Under the pieces are notes generated by a model. That model did not search any database, was not told the DNA's origin, and was given only the letters and a program-made list of their open reading frames with translations. Source: Tridacna crocea (taxonomy: Eukaryota > Mollusca > Bivalvia > Cardiida > Cardiidae). Taken from it: 64,000 nt of DNA. This document shows, in pieces, positions 1-10,343 of this stretch (position 1 is its first letter; every line of letters starts with the position of its first letter). The DNA is taken from positions 22,159,001 through 22,223,000 of the forward strand of contig OX031058.1 in assembly GCA_943736015.1 (NCBI GenBank), in the 5' to 3' direction. Made by a program: the position numbers and the translations under genes.

Positions 1-116
1 AATTGTGGGAACAGGAGAAAATGCTGGTTACCAGCATTTTCTCCTTTTACCACAATGTTTTCAAAGGCTTTCTATCTCAGGGTTGTCAGAAGTCGGGATT
101 GTGTGGTAAAGAGTAA
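1..116 (-). mobile_element. piggyBac-like TTAA MITE, subfamily A, cut by window start
   Basis: Only the right half is present: most of the central hairpin, then the arm ending GATTGTGTGGTAAAGAGTAA. The terminal TTAA has decayed to GTAA. Confidence 0.8.
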
Positions 117-119
117 ATA

Positions 120-320
120 GGCATCTTCAAAAAGTTTCGCATAATTCGCAGGCTGATCGGAGCAGAAACTTTTTGCTATTACTCAAGTTTCTGTGTCTGT
201 TAGGACCAGTATATCTGATAATTTAGTCTGTTGATTTACAATGTGGACTTTACAGGTCCTTCGTATCGTGCAACAAGGGGATGTATTAAGCCCCCTTTTG
301 CCGGAGCATGGTTCATTCAT
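120..320. repeat. Interspersed repeat with hairpin and AAGCCCCCTTTTGC motif
   Basis: Carries a short hairpin (AAAAAGTTTCGC near 127 against AGAAACTTTTTGC near 166) and, near 289, the phrase ATTAAGCCCCCTTTTGCC followed by GAGCATGG. The same phrase pair recurs at 6525-6570, 9155-9195 and 9880-9905 in either orientation, so it is a dispersed repeat family. It resembles repeats I associate with bivalve genomes; that association is from memory. Confidence 0.45.
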
Positions 321-1696
321 ATAACTTGAAGAAGCTTTCTAGTCCTCTCCCGTATTGCAATGCTTATTATCGCCATTTTGATAGGAGTAAATTCCCTTTT
401 AGCAATCATATACTTATCCGGTAGTCTAATTACAAAAAAAAAACAACAGAAAATATTGATGCGTAACATCAATGGCGCAAAACAGTTGTTTTTGGAAAAA
501 AAAAGGGGGGGGGGCACATTACAGCATTTTGAATTGTCCAAAGTAAATTTTTGCAGAACTCGGTGAGAAATGACCTGAGAAGTCCTAAACAATCCTAATA
601 AAATATAAATTAAAACTTAGAAAAAAGAACCAATTATGGTAAGAAAATCGTAGCCATTCTTCGGACGTCATAATAATAATGAAATACAGTTGAAAACGAT
701 GTAATAACGTTACATGAACATCGAATCAAACAGACAAGGGAGTTAGCGGAATGTTCAAGGGGTCACATTTATCCCTATGTCAATAACATGAGGCCACCCC
801 CTATTTCCTCTTTAACAGACAACTAGTTGATTTGTGGCCCTTATCTTCAAGTATTTAATGCTCAGTCACGATAGAAAAAAAAAAGACCAACCATTATTCA
901 GGGCATCAACGAGTGTGAATTCAGATCAGACCGCACATACATTAGATATCGCGATTCAGTTTGCAAAAATATGTACTCGTACATAACAACCACAGTGCGT
1001 CCTTTATATGAGAAATCCTGTGGACTCATTTGTGCAATCTTCGAGTTTCCATGTGCGCAACATTTTTTCTCAGTCACTGACTGCTTGCCCATATAGTATA
1101 ATGTTTAGCAACGAGATAGGAACATATATTCTGCCACATGTCATTTCTGGATCATCGTCAATTACCTACGTTGACCGGTACGGCCTTTCTAATGTTTTAA
1201 ATGAATGTCGAAGACGTAAATACCACAATAAACATGAAACGTCAGTGCTTTGATTTTAATCGAACATCGAGATTTTTCTATTTAAACTTATGTCTCCTAT
1301 AGTAGCTTTCTGTTCTCTTCACAACGACTAAAAGCCACTGCAAAACAAATTCCACAGATCTCTACCCCATTAATGTAAAAACTGGGCTCACAGACGGGGT
1401 ACGCGGGGTTGCTAGGCGACTGAGTAGTTATGATAAAATTGAAAAACCACAAACTGTCTACACCTGAGTTATTTTTGATAAGACATAGTTATCATTTCAA
1501 ATTTGACCATTTGACTCACACGAGACTTGAAGATGACGCATTCGTTTTCAAAAATGTCAATGGTTTCAAATATTTCACAGGGCCCTTCCCTGACCATAAC
1601 CAGACGACTTGGCACATTAGGTTAGCGATAATCGGTAGCGTGGATGTCGAGTGGTCGGGGAAATTCAGTGTTAAAGTACTCACTCTCTACATAAGG
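321..1696. other. No gene recognised
   Basis: Only short ORFs without recognisable domains or splice context. Contains mononucleotide runs near 434-443 (A) and 499-514 (A then G). Confidence 0.5.
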
Positions 1697-1903
1697 GTCC
1701 AGGGCGCGGATTCAGCAATCATTCTCAAGAACTTTCTTGGTCTTATTCTCAAGGGTTTTCTACATTTGAAAGAAACACAACTTCTGATTGGCTAAAGCAT
1801 TTGGTTTAGCCAATCAGAAGTTATGTTACTTACAAATATAGAAAGTCTTGGAGAAAACGAATAAGAATATTCTCAAGAATGGTTGGTGAATACGGGCCCA
1901 GGA
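1697..1903. mobile_element. ATTGGCTAA-type hairpin MITE, copy 1
   Basis: Near-perfect foldback. AACTTCTGATTGGCTAAA (near 1779) is mirrored by TTTAGCCAATCAGAAGTT (near 1805), and the outer arms pair CTCAAGAACTTTCTTGG with the reverse complement of the sequence around 1850-1885. Four other degenerate hairpins of this type occur in the window (1904, 33905, 39550, 44465). An ORF of 121 codons starting at 1430 runs into this element and is not a gene. Confidence 0.65.
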
Positions 1904-2105
1904 CGCGGAATAACCAATCATTCTAAAGAACGTTCTTTGTCTTATGTTCAATAATTTTCTAAATTTGAAAATAATGCATGTACTTCTGACTGGCCGATCT
2001 AAACAGTTTAGCCAATTAGAAGTTGTGTTACATTTCGAAATCTATATAGAATTAGGTTAGGAATAAAATTAAGAACGGTTTGTGAATACAGTGCCCGGAT
2101 TCGGC
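1904..2105. mobile_element. ATTGGCTAA-type hairpin MITE, copy 2, degraded
   Basis: Abuts copy 1 and repeats its order: ACGCGGAATAACCAATCATT at the left, a decayed hairpin near 1985-2030, then AAGAACGGTTTGTGAATAC at the right. Substitutions are spread throughout, so it is older than copy 1. Confidence 0.55.
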
Positions 2106-2203
2106 TCTCATACTTGACGCACATTTCCCATAATATTAATATTGAATATTACATTAACTCTTTATCTGCTAGTGTCGCCTGGTAAAAAAATAGTGCGAGC
2201 GAA

Positions 2204-2253
2204 GTAGATCAAGATCAGACTGCACAAAACGCGCAGTCTGATCTTGGCTCTAC
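2204..2253. repeat. Perfect-stem hairpin with CAGTCTGATCTTG arms
   Basis: GTAGATCAAGATCAGACTGC pairs with GCAGTCTGATCTTGGCTCTAC around a short AT-rich loop. Related single arms occur near 17159, 18685-18735, 31895-31920 and 39450, suggesting a widespread small hairpin repeat. Confidence 0.55.
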
Positions 2254-2766
2254 ACCGTCCGCCACCTGATGCTAGTCTCTGACCAACATTAGTATATCAA
2301 ATGCAATAAAACATACTTAAAGGCACAGAGAAATGTCGAATCCAACTAGCTGGCAGTGAAAAAGTACATGGTATCAAGATGGTTGCAACAGGTCCCGTAC
2401 AGACCACACCTTTTCCAATCCGGAAGAACACCAACACGTATATTTAAACGAGGCTTTAAGATCATAGTTTCAATAATTTTCCATGAACTTGCAATAATGG
2501 CAACAATTGGTTGCAATGACCATAATGCTTTAAAACTCGAGGGAGTTTGGGGTAGCTTCCTAATTTTAGAACGGGATTAAATACAGCAGCATAAAGATGC
2601 TCGGAAGAGTTGATATCAAGCGATCTGAGTTGCTAAGTGGTGAAGAACTGGCCCAGCAAGCGACGGTACTGCTGTCGAGTCCAGTAGCTGCCGCACTTTT
2701 TGCCCTCGAAAATTACATCAGAAGGATATCGACGTACCGTACAGCTCTCCATTATAGATGTAGCAC
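2254..2766. other. No gene recognised
   Basis: A 74-codon ORF at 2356-2580 has no recognisable domain or conserved motif. Confidence 0.4.
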
Positions 2767-2999
2767 TTAAAAACCTTGACCAGACGACATAATGTTAGCT
2801 TTGTCCAAATTTAATGCATTTGCAAATGACAATTTCAATGTGGCTGAGCTGTTGCAAATTCTCTTTGACAGGATAGAAAATATTGTGAGAAAAGGAGAAA
2901 ATGCTGGTCACCAGCATTTTCTCCTTTTCCCACAATGTTTTCCAAAGGTTTCTTTCCCGGGGTCGCTATAGGAGTCCGCTTTAAGCGTTGATGGGTTAA
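2767..2999 (-). mobile_element. piggyBac-like TTAA MITE, subfamily A
   Basis: TTAA at both ends (2767-2770, 2996-2999). The hairpin centre reads GCTGGTCACCAGC. Both termini are mutated relative to fresher copies. Confidence 0.75.
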
Positions 3000-4229
3000 A
3001 CAGAATACCTTAGACACGGGTGGGGACATAATTAAGAAGATGCATTATGCATATTTGTTCAAAGATCACGTTGTCAAACAGGACCGGGAGAGTGCTAATA
3101 GCGCCTTTTCCGTGATCAATTCAGCTCAAAGTGAGAAATCAAAGTTTGATGAATATCATAATAATTTTATACTCTTCGCAGGAGAAACTCTTCATTTTAG
3201 ATCTCTCCTTTTCTTCTTTTATAAGATCAGTCTCATTTTCAGGTCCTCTTGCAGCAGTTATAGCCTGAAGTTATGGTTGAACTTGGTTGAAAACGAACAT
3301 TATAAGCACTGACCCTAGTAACTGCGATTTTATTTCATACTCATTTCGGGTCTTGCCTTTTTCAATGGTGAAGGATTTGCTAACCTGAAGCTTCCCAGGT
3401 TCGATCCTTGCCCGAAGCTTTGTTTATGTTTTAACTTTTTCTCACTCAGAGCCCAAGTACAAGAAGGATGAAATCCTGGAGATACACGGTTAAGTCAGTT
3501 GTTGCCATATGTCTAAATAATGTTCAGAGCGGCGTAAACACCAATCAATCGATCGGTCAGTCTGTCAATCCGTTCGCCCATCCGTTCGTCTATCCTTCCG
3601 TTCGTCTGCATGCATTAAACTTCATAAAAAAAGTTCCGTTTTTTGGTGATTCAAAAGTATCAAACCTTAACTTTGAATTTTCTTTTTATCTGCAGCATGA
3701 AACTTTATCTGCCCATAGGCAGCTATTTCAGGTGGTTGGGTGGTTGGGGATCGTCCCATTTCCCAACCCCCCTCCTTTAATGGCGGTCAATTTGGGGGAA
3801 GGGGGTGGGGGGAGTGAGAGCTATGCATCCCAGTCCTCAAGTCATATCCCTCTAGCCCCCAATCTTTGAAGCTTCGACAAATGAAAATTTGAATACGGCC
3901 TAAGATAAAAACATCACGATATTTTCAGATTTTGAGGTAAAGGGAGTAAAAACTTTAAATAAAGGGGCAAGTATTTTACAATCTACGTTTAAGCAATCGA
4001 TCTGTAAAAAATTTTCAAAAATCTGTAGTTTAATGGGTTAAATGTGAAGGCGACAATAATCTTTCTACAAATAGTTTAACACAATCCTGTAGTAACTCAA
4101 ATAGTGGTCGCGTAAACCTTCGATAACAACTTCCTGTCTGGTTATGAAATTTTGTCCAATCAAATTCAACCGGGTTTGATCAAAGGAATGATGATACTAA
4201 GAGTCATCATTTGCAACGAAGTTATCCGT
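3000..4229. other. No gene; tRNA-like promoter box and short tandem motif
   Basis: CCAGGTTCGATCCTTGCC near 3390 matches the RNA polymerase III B box and may be a SINE remnant. A degenerate tandem of CAATC/CCGTTCG words runs at about 3541-3611. The 133-codon ORF at 3468 passes through these low-complexity words and is not a credible gene. Confidence 0.4.
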
Positions 4230-4458
4230 TTAACTCATTACCAAACGACAATATTTTAGGCTTGTCCAAATCGAAAGCATTTGCAGATGACAAAATAAAA
4301 GTGACTGAAAATTTGAAATTTGTTTTGAAATGGGTAGAAAACATTGTGGGAAAAGGAGAAAATGCTGGTTACCAGCTTTTTCTCCTTTTCCCACAATGCT
4401 TTCTAAAGGCTTCTTTCTGAGGGGCGTCAAAAGTAGGGATTGTGTGGTAATGGGTTAA
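4230..4458 (-). mobile_element. piggyBac-like TTAA MITE, subfamily A, full length
   Basis: 229 bp including both TTAA sites, the modal length of the family. Ends are TTAACTCATTACC and GGTAATGGGTTAA. The centre is GCTGGTTACCAGC. Confidence 0.9.
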
Positions 4459-4729
4459 GATACAACTTCTTGCTTAGGCGACACTGCGGGAGAATGTTTT
4501 TGAAAATACGAGTGTGGGTAAGTTGAAGAAATGTTGTTTACAACCATTTTCCTCTTTCCCCGTACTGTTTCCTGTTCATAAAAAGTGTCACTCCCATGAT
4601 TCGTGCCACATTTTATAGGTGTCTGAGCAAGTCAAAATTGTGTCGTCTGACGAAGATTTAAATTAAAGCTTCCAAATACATTCAAATACATAAAATTAAA
4701 TTTTGGTTGCTTAACAGAAATAATTTGAG

Positions 4730-4800
4730 CTATTAAGCCCAGTCCGTAACTTACGCCCTAGAACCCAGCGGTCACAGGTTCGATTCCAAGCATGGACAAA
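4730..4800 (+). repeat. tRNA-like SINE fragment (B box)
   Basis: CACAGGTTCGATTCCAAGC near 4771 matches the B box/T-loop consensus. The tRNA 5' half is too diverged for a real tRNA, so this is read as a SINE relic. Confidence 0.35.
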
Positions 4801-4806
4801 ATCTTT

Positions 4807-5184
4807 TCAAGAATTAATGTCGCTCATTGCGAAAAGACTCTCTTCTCTGTAAGCCTTGAGGCAAAGCAGAAGCTTAGAATTAATTTTATAGGCAGTAAAG
4901 GAACTCTTGAAAAGGATGACATGTTGGTGCATTAGCCGCCGTGATAGACCCATACCAAAAATATCTTCTGGGGTCATTTCTCTACTACGTAGAATAACGG
5001 CCCGGGTCATTTTGTAGGGGAGGGTCATTTCTCTGCATTGCACCTGCATTGCTTTTAAAACCTCAATAGCAACATTAAAACGTCTCCTATCCAACGTCCT
5101 TTCATGGTCACGATAAGAATTGAATGCTTGTTGATTGTTGGCAACTAAAGGTAGACCGTCTTTCGAGAGTATGTTGTGTCCCAT
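4807..5184 (-). CDS. Unrecognised 125-codon ORF, probably not a gene
   Basis: An open frame beginning at ATG 5184, divergent from the BtpA gene and 204 bp from its start. I recognise no domain, signal peptide or membrane segment. Part of it (about 4967-5046) is made of the repeated phrase GGGTCATTT with short spacers, like the non-coding phrase repeats elsewhere in this window, which argues against coding. Kept as a low-confidence candidate because it is the longest open frame near the BtpA promoter. Confidence 0.15.
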   Translation of the reverse strand: MGHNILSKDGLPLVANNQQAFNSYRDHERTLDRRRFNVAIEVLKAMQVQCREMTLPYKMTRAVILRSREMTPEDIFGMGLSRRLMHQHVILFKSSFTAYKINSKLLLCLKAYREESLFAMSDINS

Positions 5185-5388
5185 ATGTATACATATATTT
5201 GTATTTGTCAGCTCTCAACCTGCACGATTGACGATTGGAAAGCACACCGTTAAATCAAAATATTTGTGCATCTGTGTAGACAATTTATTTTTAGAAGTGT
5301 AGTTGATAAGAATGTCGATCGACATATAAAGACTACAGTGTAGCCTATCATGAAAACAGATATATACAAATAACGAGCTATATTCAAA

Positions 5389-6204
5389 ATGGAAAAGTTT
5401 GTGAAACTCTTTGGAAGAGCAAGAGCAAATATTATAGGAATGATACACGTATCGGCAAACCCCGGCAGCCCCTTGTATCAGGGGTCAATCAGAGAAACGA
5501 TGAAAAGGGTAGAATATGAGGCAAACCTTTATAGAGAGGCTGGTGTAGACAGTGTGTTAGTGGAAAACATGTGGGATATACCGTATCTTCATAGTGAAAG
5601 CGTTGGACCGGAAGTTGTGTCGACAATGACGCGTACATGTTTGCAAGTAAGAAAAGTTTTCAAGTCTGGACCTGTAGGGGTACAAATTTTGGCTGGAGCA
5701 AATGTCCAAGCCCTTGCAGTCGCTCTTGCGGCTGAGTTAGACTACATTCGAGCGGAAGGTTACGTATTTAGTCATGTCGCTGACGAAGGGTTAATGAATG
5801 CCTGTGCAGGACAGTTGCTGAGATACAGAAAGCAAATAGGAGCAGAACATGTCCTTATATTTACAGACGTTAAAAAGAAGCACAGTGCACACGCGATTAC
5901 AAATGATGTCAATGTAGTAGAAACTGCAAAAGCTGCCGAATTCTTTCTTAGCGACGGTATCATTATTACAGGTGACGCAACCGGTCAGCCAGCAAACAAT
6001 GCAGACGTGCAAGAAGTGTCACGTGCAGTGAAACTTCCGGTTATAGTAGGATCCGGAGTTACATTGGAGAATGTAGAATTTTTTAAAGAGGCGAACGGTT
6101 TCATTATAGGTTCATACTTCAAGAGATGTAACAACTGGAAAAAGGACATCGATTCCAATATTTTGTTTGATTTTGTTAGGTCGTTGCAGCTACAGATGAA
6201 ATAA
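5389..6204 (+). CDS. BtpA-family TIM-barrel protein, single exon
   Basis: A complete 271-aa reading frame with ATG at 5389 and TAA at 6202. The protein reads as the BtpA family, named for a cyanobacterial protein needed for photosystem I stability, with homologues in bacteria, archaea and some animals (for example nematode F13E9.13). Visible landmarks in order: IIGMIHVSANPGSP at residues 15-28 (strand 1 and the substrate-side loop), VDSVLVENMWDIPY at 53-66, VGVQILAGANVQALAVA at 96-112, IRAEGYVFSHVADEGLM at 120-136, HVLIFTDVKKKHS at 154-166, DGIIITGDATGQP at 189-201, LPVIVGSGVTLENV at 216-229, and NGFIIGSYFK at 236-245. The length is normal for the family and there is no stop, frameshift or intron. 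Its biochemical role in animals is not established. No targeting peptide is obvious. The flanking MITEs at 4230 and 8081 belong to the same families as the rest of the window, which argues against bacterial contamination. Confidence 0.9.
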   Translation: MEKFVKLFGRARANIIGMIHVSANPGSPLYQGSIRETMKRVEYEANLYREAGVDSVLVENMWDIPYLHSESVGPEVVSTMTRTCLQVRKVFKSGPVGVQILAGANVQALAVALAAELDYIRAEGYVFSHVADEGLMNACAGQLLRYRKQIGAEHVLIFTDVKKKHSAHAITNDVNVVETAKAAEFFLSDGIIITGDATGQPANNADVQEVSRAVKLPVIVGSGVTLENVEFFKEANGFIIGSYFKRCNNWKKDIDSNILFDFVRSLQLQMK

Positions 6205-6713
6205 ATGTGGTAGATATAGATCAAAGTAATTCTAGAGAAAAAATGTGTGTTTAGACCATATTAACGGCTTAGTTGTTGTTTTATAACTAATTTCACCCTT
6301 AAGTAATGTTGTCGAATAATGATGAAAAACCGTTGCATTTTCGAACACGTACATGGGACTACATGTAAATGCATCTAAAAAAAGTGTCGACTCGGGTTAG
6401 TCTGCGCATTTACTTTTTGCATTGGTAAGTTTCTTACAAGCCAAAGGTCAAGTAATCTCAAGATTCAATCGGTTTTATGGATTCAGAATTATATATCTGA
6501 TGACTTACATAGTAACAGGGGTCAGGGAGATGCATTAAGCCCACTTTTGCTAGAGCATGACTCATTAATAAGACAGGTGTCCGGCATTATTACCTGCCGT
6601 ACTGCACTGAGACAGTTGCCAGAATTTTTCTAAACTCGAATGGAAATAGAGTCGTAATTTTTGTTGTGTTTTGCGCTAAATTGTCTTCTATCTGGTATAA
6701 AGAACTGAATAAA
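6200..6713 (+). terminator. Candidate polyadenylation signals for the BtpA gene
   Basis: AATAAA overlaps the stop codon at about 6200-6205, and a second AATAAA lies at 6708-6713. The second is the more plausible signal because it leaves a 3' UTR of about 500 bp. Neither is proven. Confidence 0.3.
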
Positions 6714-6724
6714 TGGATTAATGT

Positions 6725-8080
6725 TAAGTGAGTAATTAAGGTCGAAACCTTGTCACGGGACAAAGGTTTTTTCTTCGCCCCATCTTGTGATGGACATTTT
6801 AATTCACCAGTGTAAACATGGAATGAATCTTATTTATCAAATCAATTTTATTATTAGCTCTTCTGAAAAAACGGTGTTTTGCTAACACAATCAAGTTAAC
6901 AAAATGCATTAGTCCAGTGTACCATACTGGACAAATTTGATTGGTCCAAACTATTTTCAGCATCACGCCATTATGTCATTGCTGATATTTAAATTTCATT
7001 AACCAAAATGGTGTGTTCAATATACTCACTAAAATATTAACATTTTCATCTCATGGAAGGAAGACAGATATTTTTTTCATCTAAAGAGTGTCGACTATAA
7101 AACCTCGCTTTTATCTATCCGTTTGTCCGATTCAGTGTAGGCCAATGGAAGAGGCGGGGGTCCATGCACGGAAATGCACGAATATGTGAGCTATCACCAT
7201 GACATGAGTGAAATAATGTGGAAATCAGCGTAAAACATCGTTCAATTAATCAACCATTTGTAAGATGGAAGATGAATTGACGTAGAATACGATACTAAAG
7301 ATTTTTCAGTCCCAGTTTAGAACTGCATGAATAATATTATAAATAATGGAATGGTCATAATACAACACCTATCGTGGTAATTGAAGGCCAGCTTTGTCAA
7401 AATCCAAGTGTCCTTTGTTTATCTACTTTGTCTTTTATCATACAAATTTGCCAAATTTTATGCACTTGAAAATTTATAAGATAATCTGTGAGGAAAAGAG
7501 GTATGGCTTGTCGCTGGATTTGCTCACAAAATTGTCTATATATGCATAATTTAAAGTTTTTCATCGTGTTACTTGAACTAAGTGTATTTTCACATAATCC
7601 TCTGTATATCAAAGGATTAATCCGATATTTTTGAAGGTGCCGACTACCACTGAGATTGTTAGTAGACCAGAAACGCATTGAAATTGTTTCCATATTAATT
7701 ACAATTAAAATGGATTACGAAATAACCCTTCTGTGATATTGTTCATTCCTTCGAACAATCTCTTTTGTTTAGGTTTGGATTACCTGCAAGCCCAATGTAG
7801 GAAGTACCAGACTGTTGGTCTCTCTTATCCTCAGTGAAAAGGACATTGTGTTTCACAGTGACAGCTCACTTATTCACTCGTGCTCTAGATTTTTGCCAGT
7901 ACTAGGCAAGTGTTCAGAAGTGTCATGCCCAAAAATATTGAAATAACGAAAAACCTGGTGCCTTGAGTGAGGATCGAAACGGGTACCTCGCCAAGTTTTA
8001 GATCCTACACCTTTGTCATTGAGCCACGTAGGAAATCTTAATTTTCTGTCAGGAGATAGCCAAATAAGTGAACTTTTTTG
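6725..8080. other. Intergenic, no gene recognised
   Basis: AT-rich sequence without domain-bearing ORFs. The only recognisable item is the tRNA-like SINE remnant at its right side. Confidence 0.45.
7930..8035 (-). repeat. tRNA-derived SINE remnant
   Basis: On the minus strand GTGGCTCAATGACAAAGG (box A-like) is followed about 40 nt later by GTACCCGTTTCGATCC (box B-like). The order and spacing fit a tRNA head, but the arms do not close into a functional cloverleaf by eye. Confidence 0.45.
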
Positions 8081-8308
8081 TTACAGACGACAAAAGTTTA
8101 GGCCTGTCCCATATTCAAAACATTTGCAGACGAAAATATTAAATGTGAAATAATTGACGGGAATTGTCTTTGAGGATAGGACATAATTGTGGAAAAAGAG
8201 AAATTGCTGGTTATAAGCATTTTCTCTATTTCTTCACAATGTTTTCATAAATCCTTTTTTTTTTTTCGCCAGAGTTGTTAGCTGGCTGGATTGTTTGGTT
8301 AAAGGTAA
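8081..8308 (-). mobile_element. piggyBac-like TTAA MITE, degraded
   Basis: Internal order is kept (CAGACGACAAAAGTTTAGG at the left, hairpin near 8195-8240, GATTGTTTGGTTAAAGG at the right). The hairpin arms have diverged and a poly-T run interrupts the right side. Confidence 0.6.
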
Positions 8309-8478
8309 AAACAAAAGTTAAATCCAAATGTCAAGGGTGAAATGACCTGTTTATGTCCACTTCACGCATTTAATACCTTAATGGCCATTAATATAATCCG
8401 AGGATTAAACTGTAAGCCTCTAGTTAATAGAACTTTTTGAATCAACTTGATTTTTTGTATGTTCTTTGCATCGTAACT

Positions 8479-8604
8479 CTTAACAAAACGACAAAATTGT
8501 AGACTTGCTCAAATTTAAAGTATTTGTAGTCGACAAAATAAACGTGACTCAAAAATTGAGGCTTGGTTTCAGAAAAAAATAGAAAACATTGTAGGAAAAG
8601 GAGT
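8479..8604 (-). mobile_element. piggyBac-like TTAA MITE, left half only
   Basis: Starts TTAACAAAACGACAAAATTG and runs to AAACATTGTAGGAAAAGGAG, where the hairpin should begin. The match stops exactly at the edge of the central palindrome. Confidence 0.65.
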
Positions 8605-9149
8605 TTTGGGAACTTGTTTTACAATCGATGTAAATTAAACGTTTAGACTAACATTAAAAATTAGGTAGTTGTTGCATTTACGCAATAATCGTACTCGTTT
8701 GAAATACTTTAAATATGTTTAGGTCAGTCATTCGAGACAATTTGAGTCTGAGACTGAAAAACAAAACACTTATTCCACTGTTAGATTTTCGTTTTCTTAG
8801 GCTGTTAGATTTTCATTTTCTAAGGCGGCGTGACAGGGTCTTCTGCTAAAATTGTGTCTGCCGACAAGACGCCAAACAGAACTTCTTCGAACATAGACCC
8901 ATGAGCCAAACCATTGAGGAATGGAGAATGAAAAAGGGACGTAACCTATTTCGTATGATGCATATGCCATTAGTTCCTTCCCTTGGTCGTTCAGCGAAAA
9001 CCGATGGATATGTCATTACAAACCACTACCGCGTGGGACTATTCTGGTACAAAATTTGATTGACCATCCCATTGTCTGTACATGACCATTTGAAGGGAAT
9101 AATTATCTAGAAAATGGCGATTGCTTGCTTTGATAAAGAAAAATACATG

Positions 9150-9290
9150 TAATAATAATTGAGCCATGCTCTGTCAAAAGTGGGTTTAATGCATCTCCAA
9201 GAAGTATTGATCTAGGTCAGGCAACACAGGCTAATCGGAGTTGAAACTTATCGATATGGCTAAAGTTTCTGTATGTCAAACAACCATACC
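9150..9290. repeat. Interspersed repeat with GAGCCATGCTCTG and AGGCTAATC motifs
   Basis: GAGCCATGCTCTGTCAAAAG near 9161 is the inverted counterpart of the phrase at 6545-6570. AGGTCAGGCAACACAGGCTAA near 9216 is a decayed version of the hairpin phrase seen intact at 10040-10085. Confidence 0.4.
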
Positions 9291-9369
9291 ATCCTATGAT
9301 TCAGATTAAACAAAATGCATTTTATGAATCCATTATGATTTGTTCATTATAATGCATTCATGAGATGCA

Positions 9370-9574
9370 TTAACTCTTTACCAAACAAAATTTTATAGAC
9401 TTGTTCAAACTGAAAGCATTTGCAGATAACTAAATAAGCATGTCTCAGAAATTCGAAGAATAGAAAACATTGTGGGAAAAGGAGAAAATGCTGGTAACCA
9501 GCATTTTCTCCTTTTCCCACAATGTTTTTATAAGGCTTCTTCCTCTGCGTTGGAATTGTTCGGTAAAGGGTTAA
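9370..9574 (-). mobile_element. piggyBac-like TTAA MITE, subfamily A, slightly shortened
   Basis: TTAA at both ends, 205 bp. The hairpin is perfect through GCTGGTAACCAGC and its flanks. About 25 bp are missing from the arms. Confidence 0.85.
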
Positions 9575-9609
9575 AATCGATTTCTGCCAGAGCAGCACTC
9601 ATAGATTCT

Positions 9610-9829
9610 AGGACAATTGCCACCGAGGACATTTCCCCCCCAGGACAATTTTCCCCCGACCATTGCCTCCAAAGGACAATCTCCCCCCCCCCCCCGGACT
9701 ATGTAATTGCCCCTGGAGCGGGACTTTTGCCCCTGGAAACAACAACCTCGGGGGGGGGGAGTTTTGGAATTGTCCTTGGGGGCGCCGCGATGGTCCGAGG
9801 GGGAATTGTCCACAGGCGGCAATTGTCCT
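9610..9829. repeat. Phrase-repeat palindrome built on GGACAATT(C)n
   Basis: The left part reiterates GGACAATT/GGACATTT followed by C-runs. The right part reiterates the inverse, G-runs then AATTGTCC. The ends form a perfect 12-bp inverted repeat, AGGACAATTGCC (9610) and GGCAATTGTCCT (9818). It lies just outside the MITE that ends at 9574. No flanking duplication was identified. Confidence 0.6.
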
Positions 9830-9874
9830 GATTCGCTACTCATATCAATACAATAGCAATACACAACTTTTTCC

Positions 9875-10110
9875 ATATGAGCCATGCTCTGGCACAAGGG
9901 GGCTTCATGGATCTCCGTGATGCATTATACCATGTAAGCCATCACATTGTTTCTGGATCCATAATAGCCACCTTTTTTAACAACCTACTTAATCACGAGG
10001 TAAACTGGTCCTAGGATATATACAGAAAATTGACCCATGGCGAAGTTTCGGACCTGGTCAGCCTGCACGGAATGCACAGGCTGACCTGAGCTGATCCTTT
10101 TCACAGCTGC
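9875..10110. repeat. Interspersed repeat with TCAGCCTGCACGG hairpin
   Basis: GAGCCATGCTCTGGCACAAG near 9879 begins the repeat. TCAGCCTGCACGGAATGCA with AGGCTGACCTGAGC near 10057-10092 forms a short hairpin near the other end. The same order, decayed, occurs at 9150-9290 and 12070-12260. Confidence 0.5.
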
Positions 10111-10111
10111 A

Positions 10112-10343
10112 TTAACTCATTACCAACAACAATATTTAAGGCTTGTCCAAATTGAAAGTGTTTGCAAACAACGAAATAAGTAAAAGTGACTGGATATTTG
10201 AAATTTGTTTTATGAAGGGTAGAAAACATTGTGGGAAAAGGAGAAAATGCTGGTTACCAGCATTTTCTCCTTTTCTCACAATGTTTTCTAAAGGCTTCTT
10301 TCTCAGGGGTGTCAAAAGTAGGGATTGTGTGGTAATGGGTTAA
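10112..10343 (-). mobile_element. piggyBac-like TTAA MITE, subfamily A, full length
   Basis: TTAA at both ends, 232 bp, with an intact hairpin. It abuts the repeat ending at 10110. Confidence 0.88.

Noticed and set aside
1430-1795. 121-codon ORF
   Set aside because: It ends inside a palindromic MITE, has no domain and no splice context.
5389-6204. Bacterial contamination as the source of the BtpA gene
   Set aside because: The flanks carry the same TTAA MITEs as the rest of the window on both sides, and base composition shows no abrupt change.
9472-9831. Recurring peptide like [16 protein letters not shown] in many ORFs on both strands, suggesting a gene family
   Set aside because: It is the translation of the MITE's central palindrome, which is open in similar frames on both strands. 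It begins and ends with the repeat and is disrupted at random elsewhere.
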